DNA from: Pseudomonas sp. dw_612
GTDB taxonomy: Bacteria > Pseudomonadota > Gammaproteobacteria > Pseudomonadales > Pseudomonadaceae
NCBI RefSeq assembly: GCF_018449725.1
Contig: NZ_JAAVVC010000003.1
Coordinates: forward strand, 124,001 to 188,000
DNA length: 64,000 nt
Direction: 5' to 3'
Shown here: one piece after another, positions 51,404-60,389 of the stretch
Layout of the letters: every line of letters starts with the position of its first letter
How positions within the stretch are numbered: position 1 is the first letter of the stretch
Notes under the pieces: model-generated
The model's input: only the letters and a program-made list of their open reading frames with translations
Databases searched by the model: none
Told to the model about the DNA's origin: nothing
Translations under genes and position numbers: made by a program

Positions 51404-52804
51404 CTACATCTGCGTCGCCATCCCCTCCACATTCATCGCCGCCTGGCGCAACGCCTCGGACCGGGTCGGGTGCGGGTGGCAGGTCAGGGCGATGTCTTCG
51501 GCGGACGCACTGAACTCCATGGCCACGCAATATTCGCCAATCATTTCACTGACACTCGGGCCGACCAGATGCACGCCGAGGATTTCGTCGGTGCGTTCAT
51601 CGGCCAGCACTTTGGCGAAACCTTCCGTCTCGTGGTTGATCTTCGCCCGGCTGTTGGCGGTGAACGGGAACTTGCCGACCTTGTACGCGCGGCCCTCGGC
51701 CTTGAGCTGTTCTTCGGTCTTGCCGACGCTGGCCAGCTCGGGTTTGGTGTAGATCACGTTGGGAATCAGGTCGTAATTGACCTCGCCGGCCTTGCCGACG
51801 ATCTGTTCCACGCAGGCCATGGCTTCGTCTTCAGCCTTGTGCGCGAGCATCGGCCCGGACGTGACATCGCCAATCACCCAGACGCCAGCGGCGTCGGTGC
51901 GGTGGCCCTTGTTGGCGAGCATGCCGCGTTTGTCGGTGGCGAGGCCGACGTTCTCCAACCCCAGGCCTTGGGTGTAAGGCCGGCGCCCGATGGCCACCAG
52001 CACGTAATCGGCTTCCAGCAATTCGGCGGTACCACCAGCGGCGGGTTCGACGCTGAGCTGCACACCGTTGGCCGAGGTGGTGGCGCTGGTGACTTTCGAG
52101 CTCAACTTGAAGCTGATGCCTTGCTTGGTCAAGGAACGCTGCAGAGTTTTACCGGCTTCGCCATCGACGCCGGGGCAAATCCGGTCGAGAAACTCGACCA
52201 CCGTCACCTGAGCCCCGAGACGTCGCCAGACTGAACCCAGCTCCAGGCCAATCACCCCGGCGCCGATCACCACCAGGTGTTTCGGCACTTCGACCAGGGA
52301 CAGTGCGCCGGTGGAGTCGAGGATGCGCTGGTTATCGATGTCCACGCCGGGCAGGGGAGTGGGCTGGGAGCCGGTAGCGATGATGATGTCCTTGGCGCTC
52401 AGCTCGGTTTTGCCGCCCGCGCTGTCGGTCACGGTGACCTTGCCCGGCCCGTCGATATGGCCCCAGCCCTTGATCCAGTCGACCTTGTTCTTGCGAAACA
52501 GAAACTCGATGCCTTTGGTCAGCCCGGTAACGCTTTCATCTTTCTGTTTCATCATCTGCGCGAGGTTAAGGGTCGGTTTGACCTCAATCCCAAGGTTGGC
52601 GAATTCCGCACCCATGGCCGCGTCATAGAGTTCGGAGGCGTGCAGCAACGCCTTGGACGGCATGCAGCCGACGTTCAGGCAGGTACCGCCGAGAGTGGCG
52701 CGGCCTTCGACGCAAGCGGCTTTCAGGCCCAGTTGGCCGGCGCGGATCGCTGCGTTGTAACCACCCGGGCCTCCGCCCAGAATCACGACGTCATAGGTGC
52801 TCAT
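51404..52804 (-). CDS. lpd: Dihydrolipoyl dehydrogenase, stand-alone
   Basis: This FAD enzyme reoxidises protein-bound dihydrolipoamide with NAD+. The 466 residues contain GGGPGG (about 10-15), the redox-active GTCLNVGCMPSKALLH with two Cys (about 44 and 49), the NAD-binding GAGVIGLE, and a C-terminal HPHPTRSEAL with the catalytic His. ATG 52804 (MSTYDVVILGG) is used, not the in-frame start at 52900. No E1 or E2 gene is nearby, like the stand-alone lpd3 of pseudomonads. It may serve a complex encoded elsewhere. Confidence 0.92.
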   Translation of the reverse strand: MSTYDVVILGGGPGGYNAAIRAGQLGLKAACVEGRATLGGTCLNVGCMPSKALLHASELYDAAMGAEFANLGIEVKPTLNLAQMMKQKDESVTGLTKGIEFLFRKNKVDWIKGWGHIDGPGKVTVTDSAGGKTELSAKDIIIATGSQPTPLPGVDIDNQRILDSTGALSLVEVPKHLVVIGAGVIGLELGSVWRRLGAQVTVVEFLDRICPGVDGEAGKTLQRSLTKQGISFKLSSKVTSATTSANGVQLSVEPAAGGTAELLEADYVLVAIGRRPYTQGLGLENVGLATDKRGMLANKGHRTDAAGVWVIGDVTSGPMLAHKAEDEAMACVEQIVGKAGEVNYDLIPNVIYTKPELASVGKTEEQLKAEGRAYKVGKFPFTANSRAKINHETEGFAKVLADERTDEILGVHLVGPSVSEMIGEYCVAMEFSASAEDIALTCHPHPTRSEALRQAAMNVEGMATQM

Positions 52805-52859
52805 GGATGTACTCCTGGATTGAAAGGGATCGGATGGATAAACGTAGCCGTTGGTAAAA

Positions 52860-52873
52860 ATTACGAACGTAAT
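52860..52873. promoter_or_regulatory. Palindrome between lpd and the SPFH operon
   Basis: ATTACG-AA-CGTAAT is a 6+6 inverted repeat, 56 bp before lpd on the minus strand and 156 bp before the first SPFH start. A second one, CGTTA-TAAGG-TAACG, lies at 52969-52983. Either could be an operator in this 224-bp divergent gap. No regulator gene is adjacent. Confidence 0.35.
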
Positions 52874-53028
52874 ATGTGCGTTCCCGGGCATTTCGGTCAA
52901 GGCTTCAGCTAAGCGACAGGTTGTGCACCTTTAGATACAGCTATTTAGAACGGAAATTTCACCACTTTCGTTATAAGGTAACGAGATGTGACGGGTTCGA
53001 CGTCAGCAACGATAAACACTGGGGTGGT

Positions 53029-54993
53029 ATGCAAGTCGATCTTGATGTCGATGGAACGCAAGTAGCCGGGTTGCCGCGCTTTCAGCAGGCGCTCTTTCAA
53101 GGGCGGCGATTGCGTCAGTACGCAATCGGCCTGGGTGCCTTGGCGGCGGTCGGGCTGGTGCTGGCGTTTTTTGTCGCGTTGTTTGCGCCGCAGTCGCTGT
53201 GGGGCGCGCTGTTGGTCAATCAGAGCGCCGGGTTGCTGGTGCTGGTCGCCGGCCTGCAATCGGCCGGGTGGGTGACGCAATGGCGTGCGCAGGCGATGAG
53301 TCCGGTCGCAACCGTGCCGGTTGTCGTCGAGGACGATACGGTCGCGCCGGTGGGCTGGTACGAACACTTGCTGGATCGGATCGGTCAGCGTTGGGTGCAC
53401 CTGCTGGCGCAGATCGGCGCCCCGACGTTCTGGCTGATCGGGTGGGCGGTGTTGACGTTGTACAGCATCGAGCAAGTCTGGAACCTCGCGTTACCGTCGG
53501 CAGCCTTGGGGTTGTCGGCGAGTGTCGGCGCCGCGCTGTCATTGCTGCTGGCCTTCGGTTTATTGGTGCTGGAGCGTCAACTGGCCCAGCAAAACCTCGC
53601 CGAGTGGCCGGAAGCGGGGGCGTTGGCACAGCTGACGCGCGTCGCGATTATTTGCCTGGTGCTGAGTGCGCTGTGTTTATTGTTCGGCAATGACACTTCA
53701 GTCTGGCCGGTGCGTCTGGCGGTGCTCATTGGTTTGCTGCCAGGGCTGGTGGCCGTCGAATTGCTGTTGCGCGCCGTGCTGTCGCTGTTCAGTCCGCAAC
53801 GTGAAAATATTGAGCCGGCGTTGCTGGCGCGCAGCTTCGTCGCCGACATGCTGCGCTGGCCGCCACAACCGTTGCTGGCGTTGCAGCATGAATTGCACAA
53901 CCGCTTCGGCATCGACCTGCGGCAAATCTGGGCCTTTACCTACATGCGCCGGGCGTTTTTTCCGGTGGTGGCGGTGGTGGCTATCGTCGGTTGGGCGCTC
54001 ACCGGTATTCACGAAATCCCGCTGCAAGGGCGTGGCATCTACGAACGTTTCGGCAAACCGGTGGAGGTCTTCGGCCCCGGTTTGCACGCGGGTTTGCCCT
54101 GGCCGTTGGGTCGAGTGCTGAGTGTTGAGAACGGCGTGGTCCATGAGTTGGCCACCAGCGTCGGTGAAACGTCGGCACCTGTGGTGGCCGAACCGGCTGA
54201 AGGTCCGGCCCCGGCGATTGCCAATCGTTTGTGGGACGCCAGCCATGTGAATGACAAATCTCAAGTCATCGCCAGCAGCCGTGCCGACAAACAGAGCTTC
54301 CAGATCGTCAATATGGACGTGCGTTTCGTCTATCGCATTGGCCTGAATGACAAGGACGCGTTGGCCGCGACCTACAACAGTGCCGATGTCCCGACGCTGA
54401 TTCGCAGCACCGCCAGCCGCATCCTGGTGCACGACTTTGCCTCGCGCACCCTCGACGGTTTGCTCGGTGAAGACCGGGTAGGGCTTGGCGACGAGATCGG
54501 TCGCGCGGTGCAGGCCGACCTGCAAAAACTCGACAGCGGCGTGGAAATTCTCGCCACGGTGGTCGAGGCGATTCATCCGCCGGCCGGCGCGGCCAATGCC
54601 TATCACGGCGTGCAAGCGGCGCAGATTGGGGCGCAGGCGTTGATCTCCCGTGAACGGGGTGCGGCGGCGGAGGCGACCAACCAGGCGCAATTGCAGGCCA
54701 GCATCGCTCGCGATCAAGCCACCGCCAGTGCCCGTGAAATCAACGCGACGGCGCAAGCTTCGGACCTGCGTTTCAACGCCGAGCGCAAAGCCTACGCCAG
54801 TGCTGGCCAGGCCTTTGTGCTGGAGCAATATTTCAATCAACTGACCCAGGGTCTGGCCAACGCCAAACTGCTGGTACTCGACCATCGCCTGGGCGGCAGC
54901 AGCAATGCGCCGACCATCGACCTCCGTACGTTTACGCTGCCGGCTGACCCTGCGTCGCCGCGTAACACCGCTCAGCCAGGAGCCACCCATTGA
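53029..54993 (+). CDS. Polytopic SPFH/HflK-like protein
   Basis: SPFH (stomatin/prohibitin/flotillin/HflKC) proteins form large ring or cage assemblies on membranes and can regulate proteases. The 654-residue product is unusual: seven hydrophobic segments lie in the first about 320 residues (for example QYAIGLGALAAVGLVLAFF and FFPVVAVVAIVGWAL), then an SPFH domain (GIYERFGKPVEVFGPGLHAG). A long Ala/Glu/Arg coiled coil with AAAEATNQAQLQASIARDQA follows. Normal HflK has a single N-terminal anchor. ATG 53029 is chosen over an upstream in-frame start at 52876 because the extra 51 residues lie in promoter-like DNA. Coupled to the next gene by a 4-bp overlap. Confidence 0.83.
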   Translation: MQVDLDVDGTQVAGLPRFQQALFQGRRLRQYAIGLGALAAVGLVLAFFVALFAPQSLWGALLVNQSAGLLVLVAGLQSAGWVTQWRAQAMSPVATVPVVVEDDTVAPVGWYEHLLDRIGQRWVHLLAQIGAPTFWLIGWAVLTLYSIEQVWNLALPSAALGLSASVGAALSLLLAFGLLVLERQLAQQNLAEWPEAGALAQLTRVAIICLVLSALCLLFGNDTSVWPVRLAVLIGLLPGLVAVELLLRAVLSLFSPQRENIEPALLARSFVADMLRWPPQPLLALQHELHNRFGIDLRQIWAFTYMRRAFFPVVAVVAIVGWALTGIHEIPLQGRGIYERFGKPVEVFGPGLHAGLPWPLGRVLSVENGVVHELATSVGETSAPVVAEPAEGPAPAIANRLWDASHVNDKSQVIASSRADKQSFQIVNMDVRFVYRIGLNDKDALAATYNSADVPTLIRSTASRILVHDFASRTLDGLLGEDRVGLGDEIGRAVQADLQKLDSGVEILATVVEAIHPPAGAANAYHGVQAAQIGAQALISRERGAAAEATNQAQLQASIARDQATASAREINATAQASDLRFNAERKAYASAGQAFVLEQYFNQLTQGLANAKLLVLDHRLGGSSNAPTIDLRTFTLPADPASPRNTAQPGATH

Positions 54994-56027
54994 GCCAGTC
55001 GCATACTCCCGATCACGATGACCACACTGGCCACGATCACGGCCACGGCGGGCATCACCACGGTCATCATCATCACCACGGTGCTCCCGAGGAAGCCGGC
55101 CCTTTCCCGTGGCGGCGCATGGGCTGGGCGGCGTTGCTGGTGGCGTTCGCCATCGCCGCCGCGAGCCTGGTGCAAGTGCGCTCCGGGGAGGCCACGGTGA
55201 TTACGCGTTTCGGCAATCCGTCGCGGGTATTGCTGGACCCAGGCCTGGGCTGGCGTTGGCCGGCGCCGTTCGAAGCGGCGATTCCGGTAGACCTGCGGTT
55301 GCGAACGACCTCCAGCGGTTTGCAGGATGTTGGCACGCGGGACGGTTTGCGCATCATCGTTCAAGCTTATGTGGCGTGGCAGGTGCAGGGCGACCCGGAC
55401 AACGTACAGCGCTTTATGCGCGCCGTGCAAAACCAGCCCGATGAAGCGGCGCGGCAGATTCGCACCTTTGTCGGCTCGGCACTGGAAACCACCGCCAGCA
55501 GTTTTGATCTGGCCAACCTGGTGAACACCGACGCCAATCAAGTGCACATCGCCGATTTCGAAGCGCAGTTGCGTCAGCAGATCGATCAGCAGTTGCTCAC
55601 CACGTATGGCGTGCGCGTGCTGCAAGTCGGTATCGAACGGCTGACGCTGCCGTCGGTGACGCTCACCGCCACCGTTGATCGCATGCGCGCCGAGCGTGAA
55701 ACAATCGCCACCGAACGCACGGCCATCGGCAAACGCGAAGCGGCGCAAATCCGCTCCGCTGCCGAACGTGACGCGCGCATCGTGCAGGCCGATGCCACGG
55801 TGAAAGCTGCTGACATCGAAGCGCAATCCCGGGTCGAAGCCGCGCAGATTTACGGCCGCGCCTACGCTGGATCGCCGCAGCTCTACAACCTGCTGCGCTC
55901 CCTCGACACCTTGGGCACGATTGTTTCACCGGGCACCAAACTGATTTTGCGCACGGATGCTGCGCCATTCCGCGTATTGGTGGACGGTCCGCCGAGCCTT
56001 GAAAACAAGTCCGGGTTGCAGCCATGA
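54990..56027 (+). CDS. HflC-like SPFH protein with a histidine-rich N terminus
   Basis: The 345-residue product starts with a His/Asp-rich cytoplasmic segment (about residues 5-30, with GHHHGHHHHHG at its end) that could bind metal ions. One membrane helix follows (about 44-61), then an SPFH domain (VITRFGNPSRVLLDPGLGWRWP) and a coiled coil (TERTAIGKREAAQIRSAAER). The start is TTG 54990, overlapping the upstream stop (TTGA), with AGGAG 8 bp before; no ATG fits. Poly-His next to a P1B-type ATPase gene suggests a metal link. Confidence 0.85.
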   Translation: MSQSHTPDHDDHTGHDHGHGGHHHGHHHHHGAPEEAGPFPWRRMGWAALLVAFAIAAASLVQVRSGEATVITRFGNPSRVLLDPGLGWRWPAPFEAAIPVDLRLRTTSSGLQDVGTRDGLRIIVQAYVAWQVQGDPDNVQRFMRAVQNQPDEAARQIRTFVGSALETTASSFDLANLVNTDANQVHIADFEAQLRQQIDQQLLTTYGVRVLQVGIERLTLPSVTLTATVDRMRAERETIATERTAIGKREAAQIRSAAERDARIVQADATVKAADIEAQSRVEAAQIYGRAYAGSPQLYNLLRSLDTLGTIVSPGTKLILRTDAAPFRVLVDGPPSLENKSGLQP

Positions 56028-57082
56028 ATTTGGTTCCACGTGGAACAAATGAATTAAGCAGCCCCTGGATTCAGGCCGGGCGCTTGGCTTTTCTGGCGCT
56101 TTACGCGGTGACGGTATTGGCTGCTTTGGCTTGGGCGTTCTCCAATGTGCGGCAGATTGATCCGCAAAATCGCGCTGTGGTTTTGCACTTCGGCGCCCTA
56201 GATCGCATCCAGAATGCCGGCCTGTTGTTGGCGTGGCCACGTCCGTTCGAGCAGGTGATTTTGTTGCCAGCGGCGGACCGGGTCATCGAGCGTCGGGTGG
56301 AAAATCTGTTGCGCAGCGATGTGGCGTTGCAGGCTGATCGCGTGGCGACATTTGCCACACCGCTCAGTGATGCACTCGCCGGCTCCGGTTATTTGCTGAC
56401 CGGTGATGCCGGCGTGGTGCAACTGGATGTGCGGGTGTTCTACAAAGTCACCGAGCCGTATGCCTTCGTCCTTCAAGGTGAACACGTGCTGCCGGCTCTG
56501 GATCGGCTGGTTACCCGCAGCGCCTTGGCGCTGACGGCGGCGCGGGATCTGGACACGATTCTGGTGGCACGACCTGAACTGATTGGCGCCGATAACAAGG
56601 CCGCCGAACGTCGCGAGCGCTTGCGCGGTGATCTGGTGCAAGGCATCAATCAGCGCCTGGCGGAACTGACGGCAACCGGGCAGGGCATTGGCATCGAAGT
56701 CGCACGCGTCGATGTGCAATCGAGTCTGCCCGACCCCGCGGTTAATGCGTTCAACGCCGTACTGACCGCCAGTCAGCAGGCTGACAAAGCCGTGGCCAAT
56801 GCGCGTACCGAAGCCGAGAAACTCACTCAGACCGCCAACGAGCAAGCCGACCGAACCGTGCAGGTGGCTCATGCCCAAGCCAGTGAACGACTGGCCAAAG
56901 CCTCGGCCGATACCGCGACCGTATTGAGCCTGGCCAAGGCGCAACAGCAGGGCACCGATCCGCAAATGCTGCTGCGGATTTACCGAGAGCGGATGCCGAA
57001 GATTCTCGGCCAGGCCGGCTCGGTGACGACGGTCGATCCGAAAGACGATTCCCGCCTGATCATTCAGGGAGCTGCACAATGA
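56024..57082 (+). CDS. HflC-like SPFH protein, third of the cluster
   Basis: The 352-residue product has an N-terminal membrane helix (about 20-40, LAFLALYAVTVLAALAWAF), an SPFH domain (NRAVVLHFGALDRIQNAGLLLAWP) and a C-terminal coiled coil (QQADKAVANARTEAEKLTQ). It overlaps the preceding and following genes by 4 bp each. Codons 4-8 (VPRGT) coincide with a parS palindrome, so the DNA there may be under a second constraint. Confidence 0.85.
   Translation: MNLVPRGTNELSSPWIQAGRLAFLALYAVTVLAALAWAFSNVRQIDPQNRAVVLHFGALDRIQNAGLLLAWPRPFEQVILLPAADRVIERRVENLLRSDVALQADRVATFATPLSDALAGSGYLLTGDAGVVQLDVRVFYKVTEPYAFVLQGEHVLPALDRLVTRSALALTAARDLDTILVARPELIGADNKAAERRERLRGDLVQGINQRLAELTATGQGIGIEVARVDVQSSLPDPAVNAFNAVLTASQQADKAVANARTEAEKLTQTANEQADRTVQVAHAQASERLAKASADTATVLSLAKAQQQGTDPQMLLRIYRERMPKILGQAGSVTTVDPKDDSRLIIQGAAQ
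56032..56047. promoter_or_regulatory. parS: parS-like ParB-binding site inside the third SPFH gene
   Basis: GTTCCACGTGGAAC (56033-56046) is a perfect 14-bp palindrome equal to the core of the Pseudomonas parS sequence TGTTCCACGTGGAACA. The flanking 16-mer differs only at its first base (G for T). It lies 9-24 bases into a coding sequence. No other parS-like palindrome was seen in the window, although parA and parB are at 6.8-8.5 kb. Confidence 0.8.
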
Positions 57083-58989
57083 CTGCCCACACCGCCGCCG
57101 CACCGAGCATGTTGTCCTCGGCTGAACAACGCAGCGCCGCGCGCCAATTGACCCTGGCCATGCTCGCCTTGGGCTTGCTCGGGTTAGGGTTGATCTGGCG
57201 CTGGGTGTCACCGGAGCAGACCGGGGTCAGCCAGTTGCTGCTGGGGTTTGCCTCGTTGCTGGTGGCCGTGCCGGTGATGCGTTCGGCCTGGTACAGCTTG
57301 CGTTACCCGAGCTTGCACGGGATCACTGATCAACTGATCGCCCTGGCGATGCTCGGTGCCTGGGCCACGGGCGATCTACTCACGGCGGCGTTATTGCCGA
57401 TCATCATGATCTTCGGTCATGTGCTGGAAGAGCGCAGCGTGATCGGTTCCCAGGAGGCGATTCATGCCCTCGGCAAACTGACTCGCAGCCACGCGCGCAA
57501 AGTCCAGGCTGACGGCACTGTGATTGAAGTCGACAACGGCACGCTCAAGTCTGGCGACATTGTGGAAGTGCGCGCTGGTGATCGAGTGCCGGCGGATGGT
57601 CGGGTGTTGTCCGGTCAGGCGAGCCTCGACACGGCGTCGATTACTGGCGAGTCGGTGCCGTTGGAAGCCGTGGTTGGCATGAGCGTGTTCGGTGGGGCGA
57701 TCAACCTTGATGGTCTGTTGCGCATTGAAGTCACCCGCACCGGCAACGAATCGACCCTCGGCAAAGTCATCGCGCTGATGCAAAGCGCCGAGCGTTCCAA
57801 ACCACCGATTACTCGTTTGCTTGAACGTTACGCCGGCAGCTACATGGTGCTGGTGTTGCTGCTGGCCGCCGTGACCTGGTTCATCACCAACGATGCTCAG
57901 GCCATGTTGGCGGTGTTGGTCGCAGCTTGCCCATGCGCGTTGGTGTTGTCGGCGCCGGCCACCGCGATTGCCGGAGTCGCGGTGGCCGCACGGCACGGGA
58001 TTCTGATTCGCAGCTCGGCGTTCCTCGAAGAACTGGCGGACCTGACGTCGCTGGTGGTGGATAAAACCGGGACCCTGACTTTCGGCACCTTGCGCCTGCA
58101 ATCCATCGACAGTCCTTTGGAAGACCGTAGCCACGTACTGAAACTCGCCGCCAGTCTTGGCTCCGCGAGCAGCCACCCGGTCAGTCGGGCGTTGGCCAGT
58201 CTGGTCACTCAGGAACATTTTCTGTTGCTGTCGGATATCCATGAACGCCAGGGTCTGGGTGTGGTGGCGATGACGGAGCAGGGCGAAGCGGCGCTCGGGC
58301 GTCCGGAATTGTTCGCGCAATTGGGCATCGCCACTTCGGCTGTTCCCGAACACGACGGACCGATTGCCGGGTTGGCGCTTAACGGTGAATTTCTCGCTTG
58401 GCTGTTGCTGGCGGACACCGTCAAACCTGAAGCGCGGTTTGCCTTGAATGAATTGCGTGAGCTGGGCTTGGGGCGGCAGTTGCTGCTCACGGGGGATCGG
58501 CAGAGTGTCGCGCACACGCTGGCTCGCAATGTCGGTATCAGCGACGTCGAAGCGCAGGCCTTGCCCGAAGACAAACTCAATCGCGTACTGACGGAAATCG
58601 GCAGTGGTTTTCGGCCGATGGTGGTTGGCGACGGTATCAACGATTCCCTGGCGCTGAAGGCCGGTGTTGTCGGCGTGGCCATGGGCGCTGGTGGGGCGGA
58701 CATCGCCCTGGCGTCGGCGGACATCGTGCTGATCGGCAGCGACCTGCGCCGGCTCGGGACTTGCGTACGGTTGAGTCGCCAGTGCCGCCAGACGTTGCAG
58801 GTAAACGTGATCATCGGTTTGGGCTGGACCCTGGCGATCGTTGCCTTCGCGGCGTTCGGTTGGCTCGGCGCGGCGGGGGCGATGATTGCCGCGTTGCTGC
58901 ATAACCTGAGCACGTTGCTGGTGTTGGGGAACGCCGGTCGTTTGCTGCGGTTTCAGGAACCTTTGCTCAAGTTGAAAGATGACGCCTGA
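57079..58989 (+). CDS. P1B-type heavy-metal-transporting ATPase
   Basis: The 636-residue ATPase has TGES (about 189), the membrane CPC motif (about 284-286), phosphorylation site DKTGT (about 328-332), SSHPVSRA (the HP locus of metal pumps) and GDGINDS (about 517). It lacks an N-terminal HMA/CxxC metal-binding domain, beginning directly with the membrane helices. In the last helix HNLSTLLVLGN stands where zinc pumps (P1B-2) have DTGATVLV..N, so the metal is not predictable; HN-type residues recall Mn/CtpC-like pumps. The ATG overlaps the SPFH stop (ATGA), making a four-gene coupled unit. Confidence 0.87.
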   Translation: MTAHTAAAPSMLSSAEQRSAARQLTLAMLALGLLGLGLIWRWVSPEQTGVSQLLLGFASLLVAVPVMRSAWYSLRYPSLHGITDQLIALAMLGAWATGDLLTAALLPIIMIFGHVLEERSVIGSQEAIHALGKLTRSHARKVQADGTVIEVDNGTLKSGDIVEVRAGDRVPADGRVLSGQASLDTASITGESVPLEAVVGMSVFGGAINLDGLLRIEVTRTGNESTLGKVIALMQSAERSKPPITRLLERYAGSYMVLVLLLAAVTWFITNDAQAMLAVLVAACPCALVLSAPATAIAGVAVAARHGILIRSSAFLEELADLTSLVVDKTGTLTFGTLRLQSIDSPLEDRSHVLKLAASLGSASSHPVSRALASLVTQEHFLLLSDIHERQGLGVVAMTEQGEAALGRPELFAQLGIATSAVPEHDGPIAGLALNGEFLAWLLLADTVKPEARFALNELRELGLGRQLLLTGDRQSVAHTLARNVGISDVEAQALPEDKLNRVLTEIGSGFRPMVVGDGINDSLALKAGVVGVAMGAGGADIALASADIVLIGSDLRRLGTCVRLSRQCRQTLQVNVIIGLGWTLAIVAFAAFGWLGAAGAMIAALLHNLSTLLVLGNAGRLLRFQEPLLKLKDDA

Positions 58990-59137
58990 AAAGACTCTGG
59001 CCCGGGAGATATCGACGACCTGAAATTTTTAGAACTGTGTGCATTTTTCGTAGTCATCTAGGGTGAAGGCCATCAGTTTGTAGATTCACGACGGCTGGTT
59101 GAAGCGCCGCGAGTTATAGAAAAACGCTATTAAATCG

Positions 59138-59152
59138 ATAGCCGGCTATTTT
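59138..59152 (+). promoter_or_regulatory. Palindrome and possible sigma-S -10 upstream of cfa
   Basis: ATAGCCGGCTAT (59138-59149) is a perfect 12-bp palindrome. It overlaps GCTATTTT (59145-59152), a partial match to the sigma-S -10 pattern KCTAYRCT, about 50 bp before the cfa start. cfa genes of Pseudomonas are known as sigma-S-dependent. The remaining 58990-59137 is AT-richer and holds no gene. Confidence 0.35.
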
Positions 59153-59204
59153 TCTAATGATGGTGTACCCTCACATCAGACGTCTGAAACAAGGGGGATT
59201 AACC

Positions 59205-60389
59205 ATGCTCGCGCAACTTCCACCGGCCTTACAGAATCTGCAGCTACCGCTACGCCTGCGACTCTGGGACGGCCATGAATTCAATCTGGGGCCGACGCCC
59301 AGCGTCACCATTGTGGTCAAGGACCCACAAATGGTTACCCAGTTGACCCATCCAAGCCTGGACGCACTGGGGGCAGCATTCGTCGAAGGCAAGCTTGAGC
59401 TGGAAGGCTCAATCAGCGATGTCATCCGCGTCTGTGATGAGTGGAGCCAGGCATTGCTCGGTGACGCGGACAGTCAGCCGGTTCGCCTCGTCCACGACAA
59501 GGAAACCGACGCGAAGGCGATTTCCTACCACTACGACCTCTCCAATGCGTTTTATCAACTGTGGCTCGACAGCGACATGGCGTATTCCTGCGCCTATTTC
59601 GAGACCGGCAGTGAAACGCTGGAACAGGCCCAGCAAGCCAAATTCCGTCATCTATGCCGCAAGTTGCGTCTGCAACCGGGCGACTACCTGCTGGATGTCG
59701 GTTGCGGCTGGGGCGGGTTGGCGCGGTATGCTGCCCGGGAGTTCGGCGCAAAAGTGTTCGGCATCACCCTGAGCAAAGAGCAACTGGCCCTGGCCCGTGC
59801 ACGGGTTAAAGAGGAAGGCCTGGAAGACCTGATTGAACTGCAACTGCTCGACTACCGCGATCTGCCCCAGGACGGGCGTTTCGATAAAGTCGTTAGCGTC
59901 GGTATGTTCGAGCACGTCGGCCATGCGAATCTGGCGGAGTACTGCAAAATCCTGTTCGGCGCGGTGAAGGAGGGCGGCCTGGTGATGAACCACGGGATCA
60001 CCGCCAAATACACCGATGGCCGCCCGGTCGGACGCGGTGCTGGTGATTTCATCGAGAAGTACGTGTTCCCCAACGGCGAGTTGCCACACCTCTCCATGAT
60101 CTCTGCGGAGATCAGCGAAGCGGGGCTGGAGATTGTCGACGTCGAAAGTCTGCGGCTGCATTACGCGCGCACCCTCGACCATTGGAGCGAACGCCTGGAA
60201 GACAATCTGGAAGCCGCCTCCAAGGAGGTGCCGGAGCAGGCCCTGCGAATCTGGCGGCTGTACCTGGCCGGTTGCGCCTACGCCTTCGCCAAGGGCTGGA
60301 TCAACCTGCACCAGATCCTCGCGGTGAAAGCCCATCCGGATGGCAGCCATGAACTGCCCTGGACTCGCGACGACATCTACACGCCTTAA
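59205..60389 (+). CDS. cfa: Cyclopropane-fatty-acyl-phospholipid synthase
   Basis: Cfa adds a SAM-derived methylene across cis double bonds of phospholipid acyl chains. The 394 residues include [15 protein letters not shown], the SAM motif [16 protein letters not shown] (about 162-177), GITLSKEQ and [11 protein letters not shown] 59205 ([10 protein letters not shown]) has AAGGGGGATT upstream; the in-frame ATG at 59157 lies in the promoter area and is rejected. It is not part of the metal-ATPase unit. Confidence 0.94.
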   Translation: MLAQLPPALQNLQLPLRLRLWDGHEFNLGPTPSVTIVVKDPQMVTQLTHPSLDALGAAFVEGKLELEGSISDVIRVCDEWSQALLGDADSQPVRLVHDKETDAKAISYHYDLSNAFYQLWLDSDMAYSCAYFETGSETLEQAQQAKFRHLCRKLRLQPGDYLLDVGCGWGGLARYAAREFGAKVFGITLSKEQLALARARVKEEGLEDLIELQLLDYRDLPQDGRFDKVVSVGMFEHVGHANLAEYCKILFGAVKEGGLVMNHGITAKYTDGRPVGRGAGDFIEKYVFPNGELPHLSMISAEISEAGLEIVDVESLRLHYARTLDHWSERLEDNLEAASKEVPEQALRIWRLYLAGCAYAFAKGWINLHQILAVKAHPDGSHELPWTRDDIYTP

